A stretch of DNA of 9,508 nt from Actinomycetota bacterium (GTDB lineage Bacteria; Actinomycetota; Humimicrobiia; Humimicrobiales; Humimicrobiaceae). Position numbers and translations under genes: made by a program. The number at the start of each line of letters is the position of its first letter. The stretch's first letter is position 1. The stretch covers positions 7,371 through 16,878 of the forward strand of contig JAMCSM010000117.1 of assembly GCA_023380915.1 (NCBI GenBank). The letters are read 5' to 3'. This document shows, one piece after another, positions 1 to 6,286 of this stretch. Below the pieces are notes generated by a model. It saw nothing but the letters and a program-made list of their open reading frames with translations. It had not been told where the DNA came from and searched no databases.

Positions 1-102
1 TCCATATCAGGGGTATATGGATTTGGTCCAATTGGCAATATCGATAAAACTAGAGTTGCCTGTGATTTATGTCCAAGAGAAAACTGTATAGGACGAAGGT
101 GA
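1..102 (+). CDS. C-terminal fragment of a probable vitamin B12-dependent methionine synthase activation domain protein
   Basis: The first frame is open from the left window edge to a TGA at 100-102, giving the last 33 residues of a protein that begins outside the window. The tail carries a closely spaced cysteine motif, CDLCPRENC (C-x2-C-x4-C), followed at once by a basic end, GRR. Short stand-alone proteins related to the reactivation domain of cobalamin-dependent methionine synthase often end in this kind of C-x2-C-x4-C-x-x-R tail, so that family is my best guess. Only the tail is visible, so the family is inferred from one motif. Another small cysteine-cluster (metal or Fe-S) protein is possible. 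A strong hairpin at 361-399 would end its transcript. Confidence 0.4.
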   Translation, partial: SISGVYGFGPIGNIDKTRVACDLCPRENCIGRR

Positions 103-107
103 AAACT

Positions 108-272
108 TTGAAAATTACAGACTCAGAGTCAAAGCCTTATGTTGCTAGAACTACTTGCCCGGTTTTTAATGAAGATCCCAAAAACACCGATTTTGAACAC
201 AAAAATGTGATTCTTGATACAATTCATATGGCTTGGCTGGGGAGAGGTGTGAAAAATCGAACCAATTTTTGA
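108..272 (+). CDS. possible small hypothetical protein, TTG start (54 aa)
   Basis: An open frame follows the upstream gene after 5 bases. An ATG at 69 in this frame would overlap the upstream gene by 34 bases and has no ribosome site. The TTG at 108 is preceded by GAAGGTG (95-101), six bases away, which would couple it to the upstream gene. The product is hydrophilic, with one cysteine and no recognisable domain, signal peptide or membrane segment. I recognise no family. It could be a chance ORF in the 3' region of the upstream transcript. Confidence 0.25.
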   Translation: MKITDSESKPYVARTTCPVFNEDPKNTDFEHKNVILDTIHMAWLGRGVKNRTNF

Positions 273-360
273 GAGAATTAAATTATCTAAAAGATCATTT
301 CTTTTATTATAATATATGAACGAAAAATTTAAAAAATTTGTTGATATTAGAACAAATTAG

Positions 361-399
361 AAATAATAAAGCCCACAATAGATTAGGGCTTTATTATTT
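361..399. terminator. bidirectional hairpin terminator between convergent genes
   Basis: A perfect 14-bp inverted repeat (AAATAATAAAGCCC at 361-374, GGGCTTTATTATTT at 386-399) encloses an 11-base loop. The stem has a GC core at the loop side, flanked by A-rich sequence on the left and T-rich sequence on the right, so it reads as an intrinsic terminator from both strands. It lies between the plus-strand genes ending at or before 272 and the minus-strand protease gene ending at 419, as expected for a shared terminator. Confidence 0.8.
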
Positions 400-418
400 A
401 AATAAAATGTTCTGTTTT

Positions 419-1042
419 TTAGCTATAAGAAACGGGGATAGGTGATAAATTAGGTATACCGAAACCATCAGAATAATATATGTAAAGCAAGGCATTAATA
501 TCAAGACTGGAAGGAAGTATATCGTATCCAATAGTAGCATAATCATATGTTGGATACATTAGATCACCTGGTTCATTAGAATGACCAAGACCAAATGCAT
601 GGCCCAGCTCATGCCTTAAAATGTTTCTAAAATCTGCTAAGTCAAGTGGTTGCCCCATGGCATTTTGTGAAGCTATGGTTATACTTGCACTAATTAGTGT
701 ACCTGAAGAAGCAGAAATTTTTGTAGAACCCAAGACAGCCCCTGTATTCTTTTTTATATTAATAGTTATGTCAGCAGGAATCTTCTTACTTTGCGGGCTT
801 GTCACGATTGTATAATGAAAATTTGAACCTAATGCTCCCATCCAATCATTAAGTGCCGTTACTGCCTCATTTTTATAACTCGTATCAACACCTTTTTGAA
901 GTGTAATGTAAACAGTAAGAGGGCTATGATCCCATGATGCGCCTAAATAATCAACAGTAGGTGTTTGTGCAAATAAATAGGTGGCCGGTAATAGTATGGC
1001 TAAAAAAATAACAAAGAATAATAAGATTTTTCTAATTTTCAT
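419..1042 (-). CDS. secreted matrixin-like zinc metalloprotease (metzincin)
   Basis: This is a 207-residue secreted peptidase. The sequence shows HELGHAFGLGH (His144 to His154, the three zinc-binding histidines and Glu145 as general base), followed by the short Met-turn segment DLMYP (Met162). This is the arrangement of the matrixin (M10A-like) group of metzincins. The N-terminus, MKIRKILLFFVIFLAILL, is a basic then hydrophobic signal peptide with probable cleavage after YLFAQ, so the enzyme is exported. I chose the ATG at 1042 because AAGAGGTC lies six bases upstream and the signal peptide begins there. A GTG at 1117 extends the frame by 25 charged residues but has no ribosome site and would bury the signal. 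No propeptide with a cysteine switch is visible, and the protein is about the size of a lone catalytic domain. Substrate unknown; the gene stands alone. Confidence 0.88.
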   Translation of the reverse strand: MKIRKILLFFVIFLAILLPATYLFAQTPTVDYLGASWDHSPLTVYITLQKGVDTSYKNEAVTALNDWMGALGSNFHYTIVTSPQSKKIPADITINIKKNTGAVLGSTKISASSGTLISASITIASQNAMGQPLDLADFRNILRHELGHAFGLGHSNEPGDLMYPTYDYATIGYDILPSSLDINALLYIYYSDGFGIPNLSPIPVSYS

Positions 1043-1125
1043 TTTTGACCTCTTTTCTCTAAATGATTTATGAAATTTAACCATTAAATCTTTTTTATTC
1101 TTAGCTAATCTTTTCACTTGTTGTT

Positions 1126-1131
1126 ATTATA
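1126..1131 (-). promoter_or_regulatory. possible -10 box for the matrixin gene
   Basis: Read on the minus strand, a perfect TATAAT lies about 85 bases upstream of the chosen protease start at 1042. No good -35 hexamer is seen at 16-18 bases (the sequence there is AT-only), so the call rests on the -10 box alone. It also sits just upstream of the alternative GTG at 1117. The rest of the gap up to 1324 shows no gene that I can support. Confidence 0.35.
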
Positions 1132-1324
1132 CTTTATAGAGATGAATAATATATGAAAATTGGCTGGCCATAGCGAACGAAGTTAGAACTGCAACTGTAA
1201 GTTCTGATAAGATTATTTTTATACCAGAACTGAGCTATTAAGAATATTATATTTCCATTAACCTTATTTATTTTTGATTGATTTATAGAATCTTGAACTC
1301 TGTGGTAATGAAAACTATCTGCTA

Positions 1325-1352
1325 TTGATTTGTTTCATAATTAATATACAAT
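1325..1352 (+). promoter_or_regulatory. probable promoter of the AbiE operon, near-leaderless
   Basis: TTGATT (1325-1330) and TACAAT (1347-1352) are separated by 16 bases and match sigma-70-type -35 and -10 boxes at four and five of six positions. Transcription would start around 1359-1361, only a few bases before the ATG at 1364. No Shine-Dalgarno sequence precedes that ATG, so the antitoxin mRNA may be leaderless or nearly so. The -10 box lies inside the large inverted repeat at 1330-1372. Confidence 0.5.
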
Positions 1353-1372
1353 ACATATTAATTATGAAACAA
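1330..1372. repeat. perfect 18-bp inverted repeat, probable AbiEi autoregulatory operator
   Basis: The arms TTGTTTCATAATTAATAT (1330-1347) and ATATTAATTATGAAACAA (1355-1372) are exact reverse complements around a 7-base spacer (ACAATAC). The structure covers the -10 box, the expected transcription start and the first codons of the antitoxin gene. AbiEi-family antitoxins are known to bind inverted repeats in their own promoter and repress the operon, so this is the natural operator candidate. An RNA starting near 1359 would contain only the right arm, so this is more likely a DNA-binding site than an RNA hairpin. Confidence 0.6.
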
Positions 1373-1999
1373 GTAAATAAGCTAAAAAACCTTGAAAACC
1401 TGAGTTACTTTGGAAAAAGCGCTATTTCTCAGTATGTCGACATCAAAGCTGAAAGTCTCTCAGCTGATATTAACAGGTGGATTAAAGAGGGCATTTTAAT
1501 ACAATTAAAAAAGGGTTTATATACAACCTCAAATTATTTTGAAAGAGTCAATAACAAGCCACCTTACTTAGAATTTATTGCAAATAAATTAAGAATACCG
1601 TCTTATTTGAGCTTGGAATATATGTTGCAGAAATATAGCATTCTATCTGAAGCAGTATATTCCGTAACATCCATTACAACCAAGGCTGGCAGATCTTACA
1701 ATAATACCTTAGGCCTATTTTTATACAGGAACATTAAAGAAAGCCTTTTTACCGGATTTAATATTATAGACTGCAATGATTTTGAAATAGCACAGGCTAC
1801 AAAAGCTAAAGCACTTTTTGACTGGTTGTATCTAAAATTATTCAGAACACAGAATGTAAATCTGGAGACGCTTGAATCGCTAAGATTAAATATTGATGCT
1901 TTTAAATCCAAAGACTTTAAAGAATTTAAATCATACTGCGAGATGGTTGAGGTTAAAAAATACAGGCTTCTTTGGCAAATTATAATAAAATTAAAATAA
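1364..1999 (+). CDS. abiEi: type IV toxin-antitoxin system antitoxin, AbiEi family
   Basis: This 211-residue protein is the antitoxin and self-repressor of an AbiE system. It has an N-terminal winged-helix region (about 10-55, with the wing-like tract LKKGLYT) followed by the AbiEi C-terminal region. Typical sequence signs are IPSYLSLEYML (78-88), VTSITTK (101-107) and ATKAKALFDWL (145-155). In characterised AbiE pairs the antitoxin represses its promoter and counters the toxin without forming a stable complex with it. I chose the ATG at 1364. A TTG at 1325 in frame would add 13 residues but is itself the probable -35 box. The AbiEii gene follows after six bases, indicating one transcript. 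Confidence 0.88.
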   Translation: MKQVNKLKNLENLSYFGKSAISQYVDIKAESLSADINRWIKEGILIQLKKGLYTTSNYFERVNNKPPYLEFIANKLRIPSYLSLEYMLQKYSILSEAVYSVTSITTKAGRSYNNTLGLFLYRNIKESLFTGFNIIDCNDFEIAQATKAKALFDWLYLKLFRTQNVNLETLESLRLNIDAFKSKDFKEFKSYCEMVEVKKYRLLWQIIIKLK

Positions 2000-2005
2000 G
2001 TACAG

Positions 2006-2860
2006 ATGATAAATAAAGAACTTGAAAAAATAATAAATGAAGAAAAAGCAAAAGGCTATTCCGGCAGCTATATACGTAATAAGCTTAAAGAACTTTTACA
2101 GGTTTATGTACTTAATTATATTTATACTGATTTACGATATAACAAAAATCTTATTTTCACTGGTGGAACATGCCTGAAAATTTTTTATGATTTGCCACGA
2201 CTTTCAGAAGATTTGGATTTTGATTATTTAAATGATGTTAATACTACGCAATTAATTAATGATATAGAGGCATATTTTAAAAAACAATTCCAGTATAAAA
2301 GAATTATCATGTCTTTGAAGCAAAGAGACAGCCAGATTATTTTAAAATTTCCTATTCTTCATAAACTTGGCCTTGCAAGGGTAAATGAGAGTGATTTACT
2401 TTATGTTAAACTGGATTTTTCAAGAAACCCCTCAAAATTTTATGATTTGATCATAACTTCAAAATCCATTTATGGATTTAATTTTGTTGCAAAACATTAT
2501 GATCTTTCTTCTTTGATGTCAGGCAAACTGCATGCCATATTATCAAGGGAAAAATTAACTGGGACCAGCAATAGAGAAACTGTAAAAGGCAGGGATTATT
2601 TTGATCTTTTATGGTTTTTGAAAAAATCCATTAAGCCAAATATAAAAAGACTTTCCGAAATGCTTGGAAAAGAAATAGACATGGCATCACTTCAAAATCA
2701 ACTTGATTTAAAAGTAAAAGAAGTCATTTTAAAATACAAAAGTGACTTCAAATCTAATTTACTGCCTTTAATAATTAATCCCGCATTCCTTAATGAGTAT
2801 ATAAGCAATTATTATGATGAATATATGAGATATAAAAATCAGGTCTTCGGTAATGAATAA
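2006..2860 (+). CDS. abiEii: type IV toxin-antitoxin system toxin, AbiEii nucleotidyltransferase
   Basis: A 284-residue nucleotidyltransferase-fold toxin (DUF1814 / AbiEii-AbiGii family). Visible motifs are GGTCLK (53-58), then RLSEDLDFD (65-73), giving the GG[T/S]...SxDxD active site with Asp69 and Asp71; a third acidic residue, Asp137, in VKLDFSR; Lys174 in SGKLHAI; and KGRDYFDLLWF (194-204), which matches the conserved K-x-RD-x-x-D motif. Family members transfer nucleotides to cellular targets, for example tRNA 3' ends in MenT enzymes, causing growth arrest. The length is normal and every key residue is intact, so it should be active. It starts six bases after the antitoxin stop with only a weak ribosome site, so translation is probably coupled. 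AbiE systems act in phage abortive infection and element maintenance. No cargo or phage gene is visible nearby. Confidence 0.9.
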   Translation: MINKELEKIINEEKAKGYSGSYIRNKLKELLQVYVLNYIYTDLRYNKNLIFTGGTCLKIFYDLPRLSEDLDFDYLNDVNTTQLINDIEAYFKKQFQYKRIIMSLKQRDSQIILKFPILHKLGLARVNESDLLYVKLDFSRNPSKFYDLIITSKSIYGFNFVAKHYDLSSLMSGKLHAILSREKLTGTSNRETVKGRDYFDLLWFLKKSIKPNIKRLSEMLGKEIDMASLQNQLDLKVKEVILKYKSDFKSNLLPLIINPAFLNEYISNYYDEYMRYKNQVFGNE

Positions 2861-3254
2861 TTAAAAAATCATCTTCAAAGCCGTTTAATTTATAAATACT
2901 TGCAAAAAAATTTTTTGAACACTTTGCGCCTGTTTTTATTGAAACATTGACATACATACCGGAATGGCTGAGCAGTATGGTCAAGATTAAAATGAGCCCT
3001 AGAATGGAATGTCAAGTATTTTCACGCTCTATCAAGATTAGATTAAATTACTTAATATCTCATTTAGGATTTAAAATTTTCTTTTTTCCATAAAAGTTGC
3101 ATACCAGTTGTGATAACAAACCTGCCTAGTAAATCCATTTAAACTAAACATACCAATATCAGTCCTATCATTATCAACAACATAAGTAGTATAATTACTT
3201 AGTGGGTTCACATAATTTCGTACAATATTTAAGTTTAATCTATAAATAATAGGA
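2861..3254. other. gene-poor gap with short repeats, possible mobile-element remnant
   Basis: No gene is convincing on either strand. Position 2981-2989 and 3032-3040 share TCAAGATTA, and GTCAAG recurs at 3011-3016 after a second GAATGG (first at 2962, second at 3002). Read on the minus strand this gives spaced copies of CTTGAC...GCTCA, loosely like the multiple terminal repeats of IS21-family elements, but no transposase or paired end is present. A TACAAT (3221-3226) could serve as -10 for the gene starting at 3267, although no good -35 is seen. No GC-rich hairpin terminator is visible behind the toxin gene. Confidence 0.3.
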
Positions 3255-3266
3255 GTGAGCATAAAC

Positions 3267-4193
3267 TTGATAAAATTTGAAGAAAAATACAATTATTATG
3301 GATGGCCGAATTGTTTAAGAATAACAAATAAAGTTATTGAGATAATAGTTACTACAGATGTCGGACCAAGAATTATAAGTTTTGGATTCATAGGAGATAA
3401 AAATCTATTTGGAGAAATTAAAGAAGAAGTGGGAAGGATGGGGGGACTTGAATATAGTGTATATGGAGGAGCTAGACTTTGGCATGCTCCAGAGGAAAAT
3501 CCAAGATGTTATTATCCTGATAATATACCTGTTAAATATATATGGGATGGTAAGACTTTAAAACTCATCCAAGAAACAGAAATTACAACCGGGATTAAAA
3601 AGGAAATATGTTTAACTTTTTTCTCAAATAAAAACTATATTAGAGTTGCACATAGAATTTATAACAAAAATTTATGGGATATTGAATTTGCACCATGGGC
3701 TATTAATATAATGAATTTAGGAGGAATAGCAATAATACCTCAAGAGCCTTATCATACCTGTGAAGAAAAATTAAATCCTGTAAGGCCATTAGTTTTATGG
3801 TCCTATACAGATATGAGTGATCCAAGATGGATTTGGGGGGAAAAATATATTCAAATTAAACAAGATCCTAAAGCCGTTACAAGACAGAAAATTGGTATTC
3901 TTAATACTGCTGGTTGGGCTGCATATTATTTAGATGGATATGTTTTTATTAAAAAGTATAAATATAATCCCAAAGCTATATATCCAGATTTTAATGTTAA
4001 TACTGAAATATATACCGATTCCGAATTATTGGAATTAGAAACTCTTGGTCCTCTTGAAAAAGTAAAACCTGATAACTATGTAGAACATTCTGAGAACTGG
4101 TATTTATTTAAGATAAAATTAAATAGAAGCGAAAAATCAATTGATAAATATTTACTTCCATTAATCGATGAAATAAATAAAAATAAAGTTTAA
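3267..4193 (+). CDS. galactose mutarotase-like (DUF4380-type) carbohydrate-binding protein
   Basis: About 308 residues, with no signal peptide or membrane segment, so cytoplasmic. The beta-rich sequence and landmarks match a conserved family with the aldose-1-epimerase-like sandwich fold: GWPNC near residue 12, VTTDVGPRI (28-36), YGGARLWHAPE (66-76), YYPDN (82-86), then HRIYN, FAPWA and an IPQEP tract. Members are usually annotated only as hypothetical or DUF4380 proteins; a role in binding or interconverting sugar anomers is inferred from the fold. I chose TTG 3267 because AGGAG (3251-3255) lies 11 bases before it. The GTG at 3255, four codons earlier, overlaps that ribosome site. It diverges in strand from the sugar transporter cluster but plausibly serves the same metabolism. 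Confidence 0.65.
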   Translation: MIKFEEKYNYYGWPNCLRITNKVIEIIVTTDVGPRIISFGFIGDKNLFGEIKEEVGRMGGLEYSVYGGARLWHAPEENPRCYYPDNIPVKYIWDGKTLKLIQETEITTGIKKEICLTFFSNKNYIRVAHRIYNKNLWDIEFAPWAINIMNLGGIAIIPQEPYHTCEEKLNPVRPLVLWSYTDMSDPRWIWGEKYIQIKQDPKAVTRQKIGILNTAGWAAYYLDGYVFIKKYKYNPKAIYPDFNVNTEIYTDSELLELETLGPLEKVKPDNYVEHSENWYLFKIKLNRSEKSIDKYLLPLIDEINKNKV

Positions 4194-4387
4194 TACTATA
4201 TTACTTTTTTAATTTCTCATTTTTAAATAAAATAAATGTTTTATTAAAAAAACCTTGACTTATACTTACTACTATCAATCAATAATTATTTTATATTGAA
4301 TAGGAAGTTTACACAAAATTAGTTAAGTCTCTGGAATGCTGATATTCATAAATAAGAATAGCCACAGGATTTGTATACCTTGCAGCT

Positions 4388-4595
4388 CTAATTGATGGCT
4401 TTAGCAATTTTTAAAAATTCTTTTTCCGATATTTTTTCAGTTGCAGCTTTATCTCCCATAAAAATATTGCACATAAACTTTACTGCCCGTTTTAGAATAT
4501 TTTGCCAGTGTGCCTGAACAGCTTATTTCAATATCATCAGGATGCGCTCCGACTGCCAGAATAACCTTATTTTTTTCATTCAATAACCCCGCCAC
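4388..4595 (-). pseudogene. decayed 5' part of a PIG-L (LmbE-like) deacetylase gene
   Basis: Starting at most nine bases after the M24 gene, the minus strand encodes KVILAVGAHPDDIEIS, the N-terminal beta strand and AHPDD zinc-binding motif of PIG-L family N-acetyl-sugar deacetylases, followed by SGTLAKYSKTGSKVYV. The frame then stops at 4449-4451, while a frame shifted by one base continues plausibly as MGDKAATEKISEKEFLKI from 4459 to a TAG at 4388-4390. The rest of a normal 220-250 residue enzyme is missing, so this is a truncated, frameshifted remnant. Start codons could be TTG 4583 (after GGCGGGG) or GTG 4595. It was once the last gene of the sugar cluster. Positions 4194-4387 otherwise hold only AT-rich DNA and a short frame that I cannot assign. 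Confidence 0.75.
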
Positions 4596-4603
4596 TCAAT
4601 GAA

Positions 4604-5779
4604 TTATTTAATGACTGATGAAAAAATTCCTTCTGCTCTTTCTGACATTGGTATCAATTTACCGTTTTTTACATTGTAAGCTGTCTCTATCCTGACACCT
4701 CCATGTTTTTCCAGTTTAAAAAGTCCTATATCAAGACATATTATCATTCCATTTTCTAGAGTATCGGTTTTATTATTTGGACCAAAATATGGAATTTCAT
4801 ATTCACTTAAACCATTGGAATGTACAAAAGTAGATGTTATATTATTTTCATAACCTTTTCTTATAAAGAAATTTCTTGGAATTGAATTGATTTCTTTCCC
4901 GTTCATTCCTACTCTTAAATTGTCTCTTGTATGAAACAGACCTTCCAAGGCAACACTAAAATACCTTTTTTGAAGTTCATCATATATACCATCAACTGCA
5001 AGTGAGCAGCCTATTGCTGAAGTATAGCCATTATATCTTGGACTCATTCCATTCATAACAGACTCACCGCTAACAAGCTTCCTCTCATTTGCTCTTACTA
5101 CATACATACCGGCCCTTTCCTTGCCAGAACCTACAATAGTACTATAACCAAAACCATCAGCCCCCAGCGCTCTTGCCCTTCCCTCCGCAGCTCCTGCAGC
5201 CATCAGTTCTGTATTTCCTTCGACAAGGGTATCTTTAAATGTAAGAAATGCTTCATCTGCAATTGTGTAAGCCTTTTTGGATATTTCAATTTCCCAGTCC
5301 GATTTGATTGCTCGAAGTCTTTCAAATTCTGTTGTAATATCTATCACTTCTGTTGTATTATTGAGACTTTTCATCATCTCTGAATAAATCAATTGTGTAA
5401 TTACAGATCCTCCAACAATACCTACTTTTTTTATTTTTGAAACCTCAATAAACTCACTGAATAGTTCCTTAAATGTGATTATTTTTGAGCTGGGATATTC
5501 TATCTCCGGAATTTTAAAAGCATCAACATTTCTATAATTTTTTATATAAGCATCTTTTGCGAAATCTTCACTCTCAGGTCCACCTATTAAAATAGGATCT
5601 TTACCTTTTGGAATAATAACTGCACTCTTGTCAAAAAACGGAGTCCAGCCTGTAAGATATCTTCCATTCATGTTGTTGTATTCATCAAAATACACTAATG
5701 CCAGGTCAATTTTTTTTTCTTCCAAAATATTCTGCACTTTTACCATTCTGCTTTTATACTCTTTATCTGGTATGCTCAT
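4604..5779 (-). CDS. M24-family (Xaa-Pro peptidase/creatinase-like) protein lacking two metal-ligand aspartates
   Basis: 391 residues in two parts: a creatinase/prolidase N-terminal domain (about 10-150, with NGRYLTGW at 38-45) and a pita-bread C-terminal domain (about 160-390). The C-terminal half follows the M24 pattern (SPRYNGY, 246-252; LENGMIICLDIGLF, 341-354; GGVRIE, 360-365). The two Asp metal ligands of active M24 peptidases, expected in D-x-G and G-Y-x-x-D contexts, fall on Gly244 and Ala255, while His320, Asp350 (normally Glu) and Glu365 remain. It probably cannot bind the usual dinuclear metal centre. Creatinase itself is a metal-free member, so a hydrolase of a small amidino or amide compound, or a non-catalytic role, is plausible. 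The ATG at 5779 has AAAGGA six bases upstream. It sits in the minus-strand sugar cluster. Confidence 0.8.
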   Translation of the reverse strand: MSIPDKEYKSRMVKVQNILEEKKIDLALVYFDEYNNMNGRYLTGWTPFFDKSAVIIPKGKDPILIGGPESEDFAKDAYIKNYRNVDAFKIPEIEYPSSKIITFKELFSEFIEVSKIKKVGIVGGSVITQLIYSEMMKSLNNTTEVIDITTEFERLRAIKSDWEIEISKKAYTIADEAFLTFKDTLVEGNTELMAAGAAEGRARALGADGFGYSTIVGSGKERAGMYVVRANERKLVSGESVMNGMSPRYNGYTSAIGCSLAVDGIYDELQKRYFSVALEGLFHTRDNLRVGMNGKEINSIPRNFFIRKGYENNITSTFVHSNGLSEYEIPYFGPNNKTDTLENGMIICLDIGLFKLEKHGGVRIETAYNVKNGKLIPMSERAEGIFSSVIK

Positions 5780-5867
5780 TTTAGTTTCCTTTCTTCCTTA
5801 TTAATGTTCTAAATTTAATATTAATTATATTTTTTATATAAACTGCTTAGAAATTTATATTTAAAGC

Positions 5868-6020
5868 TTATAATATCATTTGCTTACTTTTGGCCTTGAT
5901 CATTTGGTAAAAAGCCCCTCATGTGGAATAGGCATTATTGATCTCATAACCCTTTGCCAAGTGCATTTGATAAAGTTTTTGCTGTCTCAACTGTTTCGAG
6001 AAAATTAAACCTTTTATTTA
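5868..6020 (-). pseudogene. decayed gene fragment between permease and M24 gene, family unknown
   Basis: On the minus strand two adjacent frames have protein-like composition and join at one frameshift. The first runs as FNFLETVETAKTLSNALGKG and then meets TGA. The frame shifted by one base continues GYEINNAYST, a TGA that could derive from a CGA Arg codon, then GAFYQMIKAKSKQMIL and TAA at 5868-5870. No start codon or ribosome site is intact. I do not recognise the family. The position suggests a lost gene of the sugar cluster. It is possible that this is chance coding-like sequence. Confidence 0.4.
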
Positions 6021-6031
6021 CTTGATTTTGG

Positions 6032-6045
6032 AAGTATATATACTT
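6032..6045. promoter_or_regulatory. 14-bp perfect palindrome, possible operator
   Basis: AAGTATATATACTT is its own reverse complement. It lies between the transporter genes and the decayed gene upstream of the M24 gene, a place where a regulator could act. In DNA this AT-rich such palindromes also occur by chance, and no regulator gene is visible. Confidence 0.2.
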
Positions 6046-6172
6046 TTAGATCTTTTCATATATTATGTTATTATGAACAAAATAGATTAATAACTAAAGG
6101 TAAATTGAATTAAAAAACTTTAACCTATATGAATTCTTATCAAATTCTACAATTTGAATGTTTGTTTCTATT

Positions 6173-6286
6173 TTGAAGATCCTACATTCCAGGTAGCTGG
6201 ATTAATGATAAGCACAATCCCGGCTATACTGGTTTATTTAATTTTCCAGAAGTATATTATTAAGGGCATAATGGCAGGATCTTCAA
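6173..6286. repeat. 11-bp inverted repeat bounding a probable inverted/invertible segment in the permease gene
   Basis: TTGAAGATCCT (6173-6183) and AGGATCTTCAA (6276-6286) are exact reverse complements around 92 bases. The plus strand between them encodes the missing C-terminus of the minus-strand MalG-type permease: TFQVAGLMISTIPAIL, a hydrophobic helix, then QKYIIKGIMAG, the usual end of this family. Both arms encode Glu-Asp-Pro in the correct frame, on the minus strand at 6276-6284 and on the plus strand at 6175-6183. Flipping the segment joins ARFIEDP to TFQVAG and ends the protein with MAGSSK and TAG, using bases just outside the left arm. The remaining 6184-6275 contains no independent gene. 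An ATG-started plus-strand frame at 6154-6393 is only this displaced tail plus antisense of the permease. Confidence 0.85.

Noticed and set aside
621..815. Plus-strand ORF inside the matrixin gene
   Set aside because: Antisense shadow of the protease coding sequence.
1147..1245. Plus-strand stretch open for about 30 codons (ENWLAIANEVRTATVSS)
   Set aside because: No start codon or family match, and it is bounded by stops. It may be a tiny remnant but cannot be supported.
2790..2984. Minus-strand ORF of 64 residues
   Set aside because: Overlaps the toxin gene end, has no known motif and probably arises by chance.
3071..3292. Minus-strand ORF of 73 residues with protein-like composition
   Set aside because: No ribosome site, no recognised family, and its 5' end overlaps the start of the mutarotase-like gene on the other strand.
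4206..4256. AT-only hairpin (AATAAAA/TTTTATT) after the mutarotase-like gene
   Set aside because: A seven-base stem without GC pairs is too weak to call a terminator in DNA this AT-rich.
6141..6156. Six-base hairpin CAAATT/AATTTG downstream of the permease
   Set aside because: Short and AT-rich; not convincing as a terminator.
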